Made by a program: the position numbers and the translations under genes | The notes under the pieces: model-generated | What the model was told of the DNA's origin: nothing | The model's input: only the letters and a program-made list of their open reading frames with translations | Databases searched by the model: none | Source of the DNA: DASZGI01 sp035938995 | GTDB taxonomy: Bacteria > Actinomycetota > Actinomycetes > Streptomycetales > Catenulisporaceae | Length of the DNA stretch: 64,000 nt | Direction: 5' to 3' | Assembly (NCBI RefSeq): GCF_035938995.1 | Contig: NZ_DASZGI010000038.1 | Span: 1-64,000 of the forward strand | Shown here: positions 15,000 to 26,098 of the stretch, piece by piece | How the letters are laid out: each line of letters starts with the position of its first letter | Numbering within the stretch: position 1 is the first letter of the stretch

Positions 15000-17846
15000 A
15001 TGACCTCGCCCGCCGAGCGGTTTGCCGCGGACCGCCGTCGCCAGGCCGAAGAACGCACAGAACTGTACGGCTTCGCGCTGCTCTACTCGTTCGAACTTGA
15101 CGACTTCCAGCGCGAGGGGTGCGTCGCGCTCGAGGAGGGGCACGGGGTCCTGGTGGCCGCGCCGACCGGGGCGGGCAAGACCGTCGTGGGGGAGTTCGCG
15201 GTCCACCTGGCGCTGGCCCGGGGCCGCAAGTGCTTCTACACTACACCCATCAAGGCCCTGTCGAACCAGAAGTACGGCGACCTGGTCAAGCGATACGGGC
15301 CGGACCGGGTGGGCCTGCTGACCGGGGACAACTCGATCAACGGCGACGCGCCGGTGGTGGTGATGACCACCGAGGTGCTGCGCAACATGCTCTACGCCGG
15401 CTCGTCGGCGCTCGACGGGCTCGGCTACGTGGTGATGGACGAGGTCCACTACCTCGCCGACCGGTTCCGCGGCGCGGTGTGGGAGGAAGTGATCATCCAC
15501 CTGCCCGAGTCGGTGCAGCTGGTCTCGCTGTCCGCGACCGTGTCCAACGCCGAGGAGTTCGGCGAGTGGCTGGAGACGGTGCGCGGCGAGACGAAGATCA
15601 TCGTCTCCGAGCACCGCCCGGTCCCGCTCTGGCAGCACGTGCTGGCCGGGGGCAAGCTCTACGACCTCTACTCCGGCGCGGACCCGCAGGAGATCGAGGA
15701 ACACGGCTCCGACGTCGCCCACGTCAACCCGGAACTCGTGCGCTTCGCCCGGGACGGGGACCGGTTCGGCTACGGGGCCGGACCCCGGGGCGGCGGGCGG
15801 GGAAACAATTCAACACTGAGTGGCGGGCGGGGAAACAATTCAACGGGAAACAATTCAACACCGGGCGGGCGCGGGCGTCCCCGACGCGGCAGCGGCCCGC
15901 CCAGCCGCGTCGACGTCGTCGAGCGCCTCGACAGCGCCGGGCTGCTGCCCGCGATCACCTTCATCTTCTCCCGGGCCGGCTGCGACGCGGCGGTCCAGCA
16001 GTTCCTGCGCACCGGCGTCCGGCTGCTCACCGACGAACAGCGCGCGAAAGTGCGCGCGCACGTGTCCGCCCGCTGCGCCGAGATCCCGCCCGAGGACCTC
16101 AATGTCCTGGGATACCACGACTTCGCCGACGGACTCGAGCGGGGCGTCGCCGCGCACCACGCCGGGATGCTGCCCACCTTCAAGGAGATCGTCGAGGAGC
16201 TGTTCGCGGCCGGGCTGGTCAAGGCGGTGTTCGCCACCGAGACCCTGGCCCTCGGCATCAACATGCCCGCCCGCTCGGTCGTGCTCGAGGCCCTGGTCAA
16301 GTGGAACGGCGAGTTCCACGCCGACATCACCGCCGGCGAGTACACCCAGCTGACCGGCCGCGCCGGGCGCCGCGGCATCGACGTCGAGGGCCATGCGGTG
16401 GTGCTCTGGCGGCCCGGCCTCGATCCGCGCGCGCTGGCGGGCCTGGCCTCCACGCGTACGTATCCGCTGCGGTCCTCCTTCAAGCCCTCGTACAACATGG
16501 CGGTCAACCTCGTCGGGCAGGTCGGCAAGGTGCGCGCCCGGGCGCTGCTGGAAAGCTCCTTCGCCCAGTTCCAGGCGGACAAGGCGGTGGTCGGCCTGAC
16601 CCGCCAGCTGCGCCGCAACCAGGAGGCGCTCGACGGCTACCGCGAGGCCATGGCCTGCCACCTGGGCGACTTCGACGAGTACATGGGGCTGCGCCGCGCC
16701 CTGGCCGAACGGGAGACCGAGCTGTCCCGGCTGGGCGCCAGCCAGCGCCGGGCGGCCGCGGCCTCGGCGCTGGAAGCGCTCAAGAGCGGCGACATCATCA
16801 CCGTGCCGACCGGGCGGCGCGCCGGACTCGCGGTCGTGCTCGACCCGGGTCTGGACACCGGGCGCGAGGGGCCGCGGCCCGAGGTGCTCACCATCGAGCG
16901 GCAGGTGGTGCGCCTGTCGCTGCTCGACTTCCCCTACCCGGTCGAGCCGATCGCGTGGATGCGCATCCCGAAGAACTTCAACCGCAAGTCGCCGCAGGCC
17001 CGCAAGGATCTGGCCGCCACGCTGCGCAACAAGGCGGGCGTCGGGGACGGGAAGCCGGCCCGGGCGCCGCGCCAGCGCTCGGACGCCGCCGACGACGAGC
17101 AGATCGCCGGGCTGCGCAAGGCCCTGCGGGCGCACCCCTGCCACGGCTGCGCGGATCGGGAGAACCACGCGCGGTGGGCCGAGCGGCATCACCGGCTGGA
17201 GCGGGAGACCGAGGGCCTGGAAAAGCGGGTGCAGGGCCGCACGCACTCGATCGCCCGCACCTTCGACCGGGTCTGCTCGGTGCTCACCGTCCTCGGCTAC
17301 CTCGACGGCGAGCGGGTCACCAACGAGGGGCGGCGCCTGGCCCGGATCTACTCCGAGCTCGACCTGGTGGCCGCCGAGTGCCTGCGCGAGGGGCTCTGGG
17401 ACGAGCTGACTCCCGCCGAGCTGGCCTCGGCGGTCTCGCTGCTGGTCTACGAGGCCCGGTCGAGCGAGGATTTCGGGCCGCCGCGGCTGCCCAAGGGCAA
17501 GGCGCGCGAGGCGATCGAGCGGACGATCCGGCTCTGGTTCACGATCCACGACCTCGAGGGCGACCACTCGGTCGACTTCCAGCGCGAGCCGGACGCCGGG
17601 TTCGCCTGGGCCGCGTACCAGTGGGCGACCGGCCACCGGCTGGACACCGTGCTCGAGGAGGCCGGGCTGCCCGCCGGCGACTTCGTGCGGTGGTGCAAGC
17701 AGGTGATCGACCTGCTCGGGCAGCTCGCCAACGCGGCGGCCGCGCTCGCGCCGGAAAACGCCGCCTCCGCGCGGATACGCGACACCGCCCACGCCGCGGT
17801 CGACCTGCTGCGGCGCGGCGTGGTGGCTTACTCCTCCGTCGGCTGA
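15000..17846 (+). CDS. helY: Ski2/Mtr4-like DEAD-box RNA helicase HelY
   Basis: An ATP-dependent helicase of 948 residues. Walker A (APTGAGKTVVGEFAVH, near residue 55), TPIKALSNQKY, DEVHYL (Walker B), SLSATVSNAEEF (motif III), the RecA2 motifs HHAGMLPTFKEI and FATETLALGINMPARSVV, and QLTGRAGRRGID (motif VI) are all present. The C-terminal half matches the DSHCT domain. Between the RecA domains is an unusual low-complexity insertion with three GNNST units (see repeat at 15801). ATG 15000. The gene follows tatAC, as in mycobacteria, with the toxin-antitoxin pair inserted. It probably acts in RNA processing or decay. Confidence 0.94.
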   Translation: MTSPAERFAADRRRQAEERTELYGFALLYSFELDDFQREGCVALEEGHGVLVAAPTGAGKTVVGEFAVHLALARGRKCFYTTPIKALSNQKYGDLVKRYGPDRVGLLTGDNSINGDAPVVVMTTEVLRNMLYAGSSALDGLGYVVMDEVHYLADRFRGAVWEEVIIHLPESVQLVSLSATVSNAEEFGEWLETVRGETKIIVSEHRPVPLWQHVLAGGKLYDLYSGADPQEIEEHGSDVAHVNPELVRFARDGDRFGYGAGPRGGGRGNNSTLSGGRGNNSTGNNSTPGGRGRPRRGSGPPSRVDVVERLDSAGLLPAITFIFSRAGCDAAVQQFLRTGVRLLTDEQRAKVRAHVSARCAEIPPEDLNVLGYHDFADGLERGVAAHHAGMLPTFKEIVEELFAAGLVKAVFATETLALGINMPARSVVLEALVKWNGEFHADITAGEYTQLTGRAGRRGIDVEGHAVVLWRPGLDPRALAGLASTRTYPLRSSFKPSYNMAVNLVGQVGKVRARALLESSFAQFQADKAVVGLTRQLRRNQEALDGYREAMACHLGDFDEYMGLRRALAERETELSRLGASQRRAAAASALEALKSGDIITVPTGRRAGLAVVLDPGLDTGREGPRPEVLTIERQVVRLSLLDFPYPVEPIAWMRIPKNFNRKSPQARKDLAATLRNKAGVGDGKPARAPRQRSDAADDEQIAGLRKALRAHPCHGCADRENHARWAERHHRLERETEGLEKRVQGRTHSIARTFDRVCSVLTVLGYLDGERVTNEGRRLARIYSELDLVAAECLREGLWDELTPAELASAVSLLVYEARSSEDFGPPRLPKGKAREAIERTIRLWFTIHDLEGDHSVDFQREPDAGFAWAAYQWATGHRLDTVLEEAGLPAGDFVRWCKQVIDLLGQLANAAAALAPENAASARIRDTAHAAVDLLRRGVVAYSSVG
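15801..15859 (+). repeat. Three copies of a 14-base AT-rich repeat inside helY
   Basis: GGAAACAATTCAAC occurs at 15801-15814, 15831-15844 and 15846-15859, with spacings of 30 and 15 bases, both multiples of three. In frame they encode GNNST three times between glycine/arginine-rich stretches. The unit has much lower GC than the surrounding gene, and the spacing suggests local duplication of a 15-base unit. The reading frame is kept. Confidence 0.9.
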
Positions 17847-17883
17847 CGCACCCAGCGGCCTGCGCACCGTCAGCTAACTGCTT

Positions 17884-17927
17884 CGCTTGCCGTCCGGCCG
17901 ACAGTTGTGTCGGCCGGACGGCAAGCG
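17884..17927. terminator. Long perfect hairpin between convergent genes
   Basis: A perfect 20-bp stem, CGCTTGCCGTCCGGCCGACA with its complement TGTCGGCCGGACGGCAAGCG, closed by a GTTG loop. It lies between helY and the minus-strand gene ending at 17936 and should stop transcription from both sides. Confidence 0.85.
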
Positions 17928-17935
17928 CATGGGTA

Positions 17936-19993
17936 TCAGCGGCGACGCGGCCGAACGCGCAGCAGCAGTGACAGGCACAGGGCGATGAAGGCCCCTGCGG
18001 CGCCCCACAGCATGCGCGAGCTGGTCAGGCTGAATCCGCTGTTCGCCATGGGGTTCGGCCCCGCCAGCGCGCTGCGCGGGTTGTCCGCGGCCACCACGGC
18101 GGGCGTGTGCTCGAATCCGGCGACCAGGACCGGGCTGCTGGCTGGCGGCGCCACGTCGGTCCCGGGCTGCTGTCCGGATCCGGCGCCCGCCGCCGCTCCA
18201 GCCGGCGGAGCCTGCGACGGCTTCGGGGAACCGGCTGGGCCGCCGGGAGGAGCCGCGCCGCCTGCCGGATTCGTGCTGGCGCCGACCGACACGTTCACGC
18301 CCACGGATGCCGAAGGCACCGGCGGTACGACGTGGTTGGCTGGCGCCGTCTGCGTGTTGTCGACGTCGGCCGGTGCGGAACTCGGCGGTGCTGGCGGCGC
18401 GGGAGCCGTGTACGTGAACGTCACCGGGGGATCGTCCGTGTCGGTCGCCGCGGGAGTCGACGGCTGGGCCGGGCTCGACGACGGTTGCGCGGGAGTCGTG
18501 CTCGGTGGCGCCGAAGTCACCGTGGACGCGCTCGGGCTGGGCGACGCGCTCGCGCTGGTCGTGCCGGAACCGCTCGGCGAGGCGCTCGGGCTCGTCAAGG
18601 TCACCGGGTCGAACGTGGCGCCGGTGATCACCCCGGCGCCGTTCATCTTCAGATGCACCGGGTTCGGCAGGTTCAGGAACTGCTGGCAGTTCAGGTTCGT
18701 GTACGACTGCTGCAAGCGCATCGCCAGGAACGCGAACAGGTCGGTGGCCGCGGCGGTGTCCGGGGACGTCTGCGGCACCGTCAGCGCGTGGTCCAGCTCG
18801 ATCCGGGTGACCCCGACCGTGCTCAGATTGGCGCAGTAGTCGGTCGGCGAGCCGGGAACCTGTACCAGCGGCGGCTGGTCCACCCCGGCGCGGTACAGGT
18901 CGGTCTTGGCGTCGTCGGTGGCGCCGTTGGCGTCCAGGACCATCGGGTCGCTCAGCGGCACGAGGGCGACCGGGTTCTGCTGATACGCGGCCGCCTGCAG
19001 CTCGTTGAGGCCGAGCGCCGTCGCCTGCGTGCCGTTGTCGGCCAGGTTCGGCGCGGTGAAGGGCAGGCAGTTGAGCGCCGGGTCCACGAAGTGGTCGAGC
19101 AGCAGGTTGTCGCTGCCGTTCGCGAGCGCCTGGGGCGACTTGCCGGCCAGCTGCGCCGCCGCGGCGTGCGTGTCCTGGGCGGTGCGCCCGTCCGGCAGCA
19201 CCAGGTAGATCGTGGTCACGTTGTCGCTCTGGTCCTGGTCCACCAGGCCGAAGTCGCGCGTGGTGAGGCACGGCTGGTGGTCGGCGGCGGTGCCCGGCGG
19301 CGGGACGGTGAGCTTCCCGGCGGCGATCGCCGCGTTCGCGGCGCTGAAGAACGCGGGCGCGCCGCAGTACGCGAACTGGCCGAAGGGCGAGCCCGGCTGA
19401 CCGTTGACGCAGGACGACGCGCCCGGGCCCTGGAGCGTGAGCACGTTGCCGTTGAAGCCGAACCAGAGGGCGACGACAGCGTTCGGCGGGAGCGTCGGCA
19501 CCACCGGCGCGACGGCGGGGGAGGTGCCCTCGTCGGTGACCAGGGGGTCGTACACGGACAGAGCGCCGGTCGCCGGGTCGAGGACCATCCCCTGCACGAA
19601 GGCGGCGGTGTTCGGGTTGCCCTCGTTGCACGTCGTGCCGTCGACGCTGACCAGGTGGTACGGCGTGGCCAGCCCGGTCGCGGTGAGGGGCTGGTCCGGA
19701 ACCTCGAGGGCGCAGTTGACGGCCGGCGGTGCGGCGGCCGCCTGGCCGTTCCCGGCCGGCGCGGCGACCGCGGCCACGGCCGCGCCGAGCGCCATCACGA
19801 CCGCGAGCAGCCCGGCCTTGGCCAGGCGGGCGGGTATGTGGGGGCGGGCGGAATCCGCGGCCGGGGCGGCCTTGCGGCGGGAGCCCGGGCGCGGGGCGTC
19901 GCTTTCCTGCTGGTCGGCGGCGTGCCGCCGGCGGGTTCCGCGCCGGCCGCCCGGCGCGTTGGTATGAGCGCTCTTTCCCGAGTGCTCTGACAT
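17936..19993 (-). CDS. Large secreted or membrane-anchored protein of unknown function
   Basis: A 685-residue protein. The N-terminus is basic and long (about 55 residues) before a hydrophobic signal or anchor segment (LAKAGLLAVVMALGAAVAAV). A folded, Cys-containing ectodomain follows to about residue 455. Then comes a 200-residue Pro/Ser/Thr/Ala-rich stalk and a C-terminal membrane helix (MLWGAAGAFIALCLSLLLRV) ending RPRRR. The C-terminal layout imitates a sortase substrate, but no LPxTG-like motif precedes the helix, so it is more likely a stalked membrane protein. No family was recognised. ATG 19993. Confidence 0.7.
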   Translation of the reverse strand: MSEHSGKSAHTNAPGGRRGTRRRHAADQQESDAPRPGSRRKAAPAADSARPHIPARLAKAGLLAVVMALGAAVAAVAAPAGNGQAAAAPPAVNCALEVPDQPLTATGLATPYHLVSVDGTTCNEGNPNTAAFVQGMVLDPATGALSVYDPLVTDEGTSPAVAPVVPTLPPNAVVALWFGFNGNVLTLQGPGASSCVNGQPGSPFGQFAYCGAPAFFSAANAAIAAGKLTVPPPGTAADHQPCLTTRDFGLVDQDQSDNVTTIYLVLPDGRTAQDTHAAAAQLAGKSPQALANGSDNLLLDHFVDPALNCLPFTAPNLADNGTQATALGLNELQAAAYQQNPVALVPLSDPMVLDANGATDDAKTDLYRAGVDQPPLVQVPGSPTDYCANLSTVGVTRIELDHALTVPQTSPDTAAATDLFAFLAMRLQQSYTNLNCQQFLNLPNPVHLKMNGAGVITGATFDPVTLTSPSASPSGSGTTSASASPSPSASTVTSAPPSTTPAQPSSSPAQPSTPAATDTDDPPVTFTYTAPAPPAPPSSAPADVDNTQTAPANHVVPPVPSASVGVNVSVGASTNPAGGAAPPGGPAGSPKPSQAPPAGAAAGAGSGQQPGTDVAPPASSPVLVAGFEHTPAVVAADNPRSALAGPNPMANSGFSLTSSRMLWGAAGAFIALCLSLLLRVRPRRR

Positions 19994-20223
19994 CTACTGG
20001 ACCCCTTGCTTTACGGGCGTGCCGCCGCCGGGGTGCCTGGATGGTCCACGGCGCCCGGCAGGGTGAGGGTTACGGCCGCCTGGTGCGACCCATACCTTGC
20101 CAGTCCGGGCGCTCACGGGAACAGTCTTTCCCCGAAAATATTACGTTCGGATAACCCTTCCGCCTCACCCGTTACGCACCGAATCTCCGTGGTACGCCGC
20201 CTGATCAGCGATCCGCCGCCCCG

Positions 20224-20273
20224 GCCCGGCGATCTGACGGTAGATCACTTGTGCGGACGTCAGATCGCCGGGC
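20224..20273 (-). terminator. Hairpin after the DUF5925 ATPase gene
   Basis: A perfect 15-bp stem, GCCCGGCGATCTGAC with GTCAGATCGCCGGGC, and a 20-base loop, 12 bases beyond the stop of the minus-strand ATPase gene. It is probably that gene's terminator. The rest of 19994-20285 holds no gene that could be supported. Confidence 0.65.
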
Positions 20274-20285
20274 TCACCGCCGGGT

Positions 20286-21545
20286 TTAGATGTACAGCCC
20301 GGTGGAGAGGGGGCCCTGAATCGCCGGAGCCCCATCGTCGCCGCCATGTGCCGCGCGGGCCCTGAGCGCGTACAGCTCGGCGAGTGTCGCCGACTGCCCC
20401 GCCAGCCCCTCGTCACTGCCGAGCCACGCGGCCGCCTCCTGGCGGGGCAGCGGGCCGACCTCGATCTGGGCCAGGCAGCGGCCGGGCCGCACCACCGCCG
20501 GGTGCAGCCGCCCGAGCTCCTCGTTGGTGGTGATCGCGACCAGCACGTTCTGGCCCTGGCCGAGCAGTCCGTCGGTCAGGTTCAGCAGCCGGGACAGCGC
20601 CTGCCCGGCGGTCTGCTTCGCCCCGCCGCGCACCAGCTCGTCGCAGTCCTCGAGGATCAGCAGCCGCCACTTGCGCTTGTCCGCGTTCGAGCCCGGCCCG
20701 TACGCCGCCCCCATGACGACCTGCAGCAGGTAGCCGGGCGAGCCGAGCAGCGCCTCGGGGTCCAGCACGCAGTCGATCTTGCACCAGCGCTGCCAGGCCA
20801 GGCCGAGCGCGCGCAGCGCCGAGGTCTTGCCGGTTCCGGGCGGCCCGTGCAGCAGGAGCAGCCGGCCGCCGACCGTGTCGGGAGTGACCGCCATGAGTCG
20901 CTCGAGCTGCACCGCGACGCCCGAAGCGTAGTTGCGCCGCACGTCCTTCCACGCCGGGGCGTCGATCGCGCGCACCTGTCGCTGGGCGTTGCCGTTGGCC
21001 ACGTGCCAGAAGCCCATCTGGACCGCGTCGTCCTTCTTCCGGACGCGCTTGGCGACCAGCTGCGCGGCCCGTTGCGCGACCTCCTGGGCCAGCTGCGCCG
21101 AGATCGCGGTGACGGTCGCCATCCCGTTGCCCTGGTTCCAGCGCGTCAGCTCCAGCGTCCAGCCGTCGCCGACGACGACCTGGATCGCGTAGCTCTTGCG
21201 CTCGACGCTGCGCAGCACCCGCCCGCCCTCGGGCAGCGTCCACGCGCCCTTCTTGAACTGGGCGATGTCGACGCAGTGCGCGTACGGCTCGCGGCCGTCG
21301 GCGAAGGCGGCGTGCCCGAGGTACTGCGCGATGTCGGCCAGCCCGCCGTTCTCCGTGGTCAGACCCCAAGTCAGCCAGCGGGTGCTCGGCTCGGGCACGT
21401 CGGGGATCGCGGGGGCCGGGTCCTCCGGCAGCCGGTCCTGCTCGAGCAGCGTGGAGACCCCGGGCTCCGGGGCGTGCGCTTCGGTGGCGCGGGCCTGGTC
21501 AATCCTCTCCGCGGTGTGGTTCAGCTCCTCCGGTGCGATGGTCAT
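20286..21545 (-). CDS. AAA-family ATPase with DUF5925 domain
   Basis: A cytoplasmic ATPase of about 419 residues. The N-terminal part (to about residue 190) resembles DUF5925, containing LADIAQYLGHAAFADGREPYAHC and VVVGDGWTLELTRW. The C-terminal AAA domain has Walker A LLHGPPGTGKTSALRAL, Walker B RLLILEDCDELV, a sensor-like VLVAITTNEEL and arginines in HPAVVRPGRC. Such proteins occur in many actinobacteria, but their substrate is unknown. ATG 21545 is chosen; an in-frame ATG at 21578 with an AGGTGG just upstream is an alternative. The promoter region is not obvious. Confidence 0.82.
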   Translation of the reverse strand: MTIAPEELNHTAERIDQARATEAHAPEPGVSTLLEQDRLPEDPAPAIPDVPEPSTRWLTWGLTTENGGLADIAQYLGHAAFADGREPYAHCVDIAQFKKGAWTLPEGGRVLRSVERKSYAIQVVVGDGWTLELTRWNQGNGMATVTAISAQLAQEVAQRAAQLVAKRVRKKDDAVQMGFWHVANGNAQRQVRAIDAPAWKDVRRNYASGVAVQLERLMAVTPDTVGGRLLLLHGPPGTGKTSALRALGLAWQRWCKIDCVLDPEALLGSPGYLLQVVMGAAYGPGSNADKRKWRLLILEDCDELVRGGAKQTAGQALSRLLNLTDGLLGQGQNVLVAITTNEELGRLHPAVVRPGRCLAQIEVGPLPRQEAAAWLGSDEGLAGQSATLAELYALRARAAHGGDDGAPAIQGPLSTGLYI

Positions 21546-21999
21546 GGCATTAATGATCAGGGCTCGGATGCCCCGCATCCACCTGATTTTCCGAAACGTG
21601 ACGGCACCGGACCGCAGATGCAAGGCGCGCCTGCGTTCTCTCCTCGCAAGTGATGACTGAGGGTGGGGTGGTGACGACTTTCCGGATCGGCGAGGCGGCC
21701 GATCGCGGTCCTCGCCGCTCTCCGCGAACGCCGGCTCGCGGTCCGGTGGCGCCGTGTCGCACGGTGAACCGCGGGCGACTCACCGCGACGCCTGTCAGCG
21801 TGATCGTTGCTGATTCTGCACCGTGTGTCGCGTCCCGTGTGCGCGCTGTTCATCAACCTCCGACCGGCAATTACTTTCCGATCTGAAGATTGGTCTAGAC
21901 CTTGACGGCGGCTTCGGGAGGGCGCACAGTGGGCTTTTGACGGTGCTGGTTTCTCGATCGAGTGCGGCGATCAAACGAGCGAGATAGAGGTGATCGGCC
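21546..21999. other. Intergenic region before the RsbW-like gene
   Basis: A 454-base region without a supported gene. A plus-strand frame at 21650-21886 opens with TTFRIGEAADRG, like the start of a MerR/HTH protein, but the similarity ends there and no domain follows. It could be a remnant or chance. No clear terminator was seen. Confidence 0.4.
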
Positions 22000-22521
22000 G
22001 TGCGGCGCCAAGCCCGCCGTCTGGCCCGTCAGATGTGGACCACAGTCGGCCCGTTGTCGGGCCTTGTCGCTGAACGGCCTGCGCGGCTGTTGCCCGGGCC
22101 GCTCGATCGATTCGTCATCACCGTGCTGCCGAGCCCGACCGCCGTGGCCGACGCCCGGCGGCTGACCATGAACACCCTCGACCGGTGGGGACTGGCCGAG
22201 CGCGCCGCCGACGCGGCCGTGGTGGTGAGCGAACTGGCCGGCAACGCCTTCAGGCACGGTCGCGCCCCGGTGCGCCTGGTGCTGCGCTGCGAGGCGTCCG
22301 CCTTAGGACCCGCCGCGGCGTGCAGCGTCCGCGACGCCGGCAAGTGGAGCGGCGCCGGCATCCCGGACCGCGCCGCGCTGGAGGCCGCCATCTGCTCCGA
22401 GAGCGGGCGGGGGCTGTACATCGCCCGGGAACTGGCCGACTCGTTGACGGTGCGCACCGCCCGCTACCGTCCGGGCACCGTCGTCACCGCGACGTTCACC
22501 GTGCGCCACAGCTCACACTGA
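22000..22521 (+). CDS. RsbW/SpoIIAB-like ATP-binding regulatory protein
   Basis: A HATPase_c_2 protein of 173 residues, like the many actinobacterial anti-sigma-factor kinases that regulate sigma factors by partner switching. The N box (VVVSELAGNAFRHG), the G1 Asp (SVRDAGKW) and the G2 box (SGRGLYIARELAD) are visible. The first 30 residues are basic. GTG 22000 follows a GAGGTGATC ribosome site. No partner sigma factor or antagonist lies nearby. The stop codon is directly followed, in the same frame, by a phospholipase D remnant. Confidence 0.85.
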   Translation: MRRQARRLARQMWTTVGPLSGLVAERPARLLPGPLDRFVITVLPSPTAVADARRLTMNTLDRWGLAERAADAAVVVSELAGNAFRHGRAPVRLVLRCEASALGPAAACSVRDAGKWSGAGIPDRAALEAAICSESGRGLYIARELADSLTVRTARYRPGTVVTATFTVRHSSH

Positions 22522-23127
22522 GACGGCGCCGAGTCGCTGATCCTGTCCGGCAACCTCACCGCGAAGTACTACAGCACCAGCGTTGACTACGGCGTCTTCG
22601 ACAACGACCCGACGGACGTGTCGGCGATCGAGCGTGTCTTCAACGCCGACTACAAGCACAGCTCGGTGACCCCCGGCGACGGCGACAACCTGCTGTGGTC
22701 TCCCACCGACGCCGAGTCGCGCCTGCTGTCGGTCGTCAACCGCGCCACCACCACGCTCGACGTCGATGAGGAGGAGTTCAGCGACACCACTCTCACCAAC
22801 GCGATCGCGGCCCGGGCCGCGGCAGGCGTCACCGTGCGCGTGGTCGTGGAGCACCCGTCCTCGTACTCCTCCGAGATCTCGAACGTCGACTCGTCCGGCG
22901 GCTCGGTGGTCGGCTACTCCAGCAGCACCGGAACGTATATCCACGCCAAGGCGATCGTCGCCGACTACGGCCTGTCCACCCAGCAGGTCGAGGTCGGCTC
23001 GATGAACTTCTCCGCCAACTCGGTCGGCAGCAACCGCGAACTCGGGATCATCCTGACCGACCAGGGCGTCGCGGACACCGTCGAGAACCAGTTCAACAGC
23101 GACTTCTCGAACGGCACGCCGCAGTAG
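22522..23127 (+). pseudogene. 5'-truncated phospholipase D-like gene
   Basis: From the codon after the RsbW-like stop, the same frame reads DGAESLILSGNLTAKYYST, then a complete second PLD half with YIHAKAIVADYGLSTQQVEV, GSMNFSANSVGSNRELGIIL (HxKx4Dx6GSxNF) to the stop at 23127. The first HKD half, signal peptide and start are missing. GTG 22618 could start a 169-residue fragment, but it lies inside the fold. PLD enzymes need two HKD motifs, so this is most likely a remnant created by a deletion whose end is at the RsbW-like stop codon. Confidence 0.75.
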
Positions 23128-23323
23128 CCACACCCTGCCGCGCGGTTGAGCGGTACTAGAGAGCCGAGCATCACGGCGGCCCGGGTCCCGGCGCGGACCC
23201 GGACCGCCGCACGCAGATTTCGGGCAGCTCGGGCTCGCGCGGGAGCAACCGAGACGCTTCGGGCGATCTCCGGGCGCTGGTACGTCGGTACCACAGGACT
23301 CCGGCGGCATGTAACTTGGGTGG

Positions 23324-23611
23324 GTGAGCATCTTCTTCGACCTGTTCAACCCGAACAACCGCAACCGCACCGAAGAGCTGCGGCGGTTGGAGAACACGCG
23401 CGAGGAGGAGGCACAGGGCGAGCCCGGACGCGGCCCGATCGACCTGAAGTCCGGCATGGTCGTCATCCGCCCGCCCGCCAAGAAGCCCGAAGCGGCACCG
23501 GCGCGGGAAGAAGCCGATTCCGCCACCGACGCCGATGACACCGACCCCGATGACACCGCCCCTGATGACGAGGACGCCGCCGCCCCCGTCGAGGGGGACG
23601 GCGGCGCCTGA
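23324..23611 (+). CDS. DUF6191-like small protein
   Basis: A 95-residue protein. The N-terminal half (MSIFFDLFNPNNRNRTEELRRLE, then GRGPIDLKSGMVVIRPP) resembles the DUF6191 family of streptomycetes, unknown in function. The C-terminal 45 residues are a highly acidic Asp/Ala/Pro tail. GTG 23324. Neighbours are lon on the opposite strand and the PLD remnant upstream. Confidence in the family name is moderate. Confidence 0.65.
   Translation: MSIFFDLFNPNNRNRTEELRRLENTREEEAQGEPGRGPIDLKSGMVVIRPPAKKPEAAPAREEADSATDADDTDPDDTAPDDEDAAAPVEGDGGA
23576..23605. terminator. Hairpin at the 3' end of the DUF6191-like gene
   Basis: GCCGCCGCCCCC pairs with GGGGG-A-CGGCGGC (12 bp, one bulged A, GTCGA loop), overlapping the last codons. 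It lies between two convergent genes and may end both transcripts. Confidence 0.45.
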
Positions 23612-23638
23612 TCGCGTCCGTCGCCCGGCGGCCGGTCG

Positions 23639-26014
<2,376 letters not shown>

Positions 26015-26032
26015 GGTCAGCTCCTAGCGTCG

Positions 26033-26065
26033 GCGGAACTTGAGTCTGCCCTGCTCAACTTCCGC
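26033..26065 (-). promoter_or_regulatory. HAIR-like HspR operator upstream of lon
   Basis: GCGGAACTTGAG, N9, CTCAACTTCCGC: a 12-bp dyad with one mismatch. Its core CTTGAGT-N7-GCTCAAC matches the HspR consensus CTTGAGT-N7-ACTCAAG at 12 of 14 positions. HspR represses chaperone genes and lon in Streptomyces. The site lies 19-51 bases before the lon start, overlapping the likely promoter. Confidence 0.8.
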
Positions 26066-26098
26066 CGCGCCGTAACTGTTCCGGAACCCTGTTCGCTG

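Noticed and set aside
15119..17971. 950-codon plus-strand frame overlapping helY
   Set aside because: It is the +2 shadow of helY, rich in Arg/Gly/Ala and without motifs.
18019..18060. Sortase substrate interpretation of the minus-strand surface protein
   Set aside because: It has a C-terminal helix and RPRRR but no LPxTG-like motif in front.
18107..19990. 627-codon plus-strand frame opposite the stalked membrane protein
   Set aside because: Arg-rich low-complexity shadow; the minus-strand gene has a signal, a stalk and an anchor.
21650..21886. 78-codon frame beginning like a MerR-type HTH (TTFRIGEAAD)
   Set aside because: Similarity stops after about 10 residues and no HTH completes in any frame.
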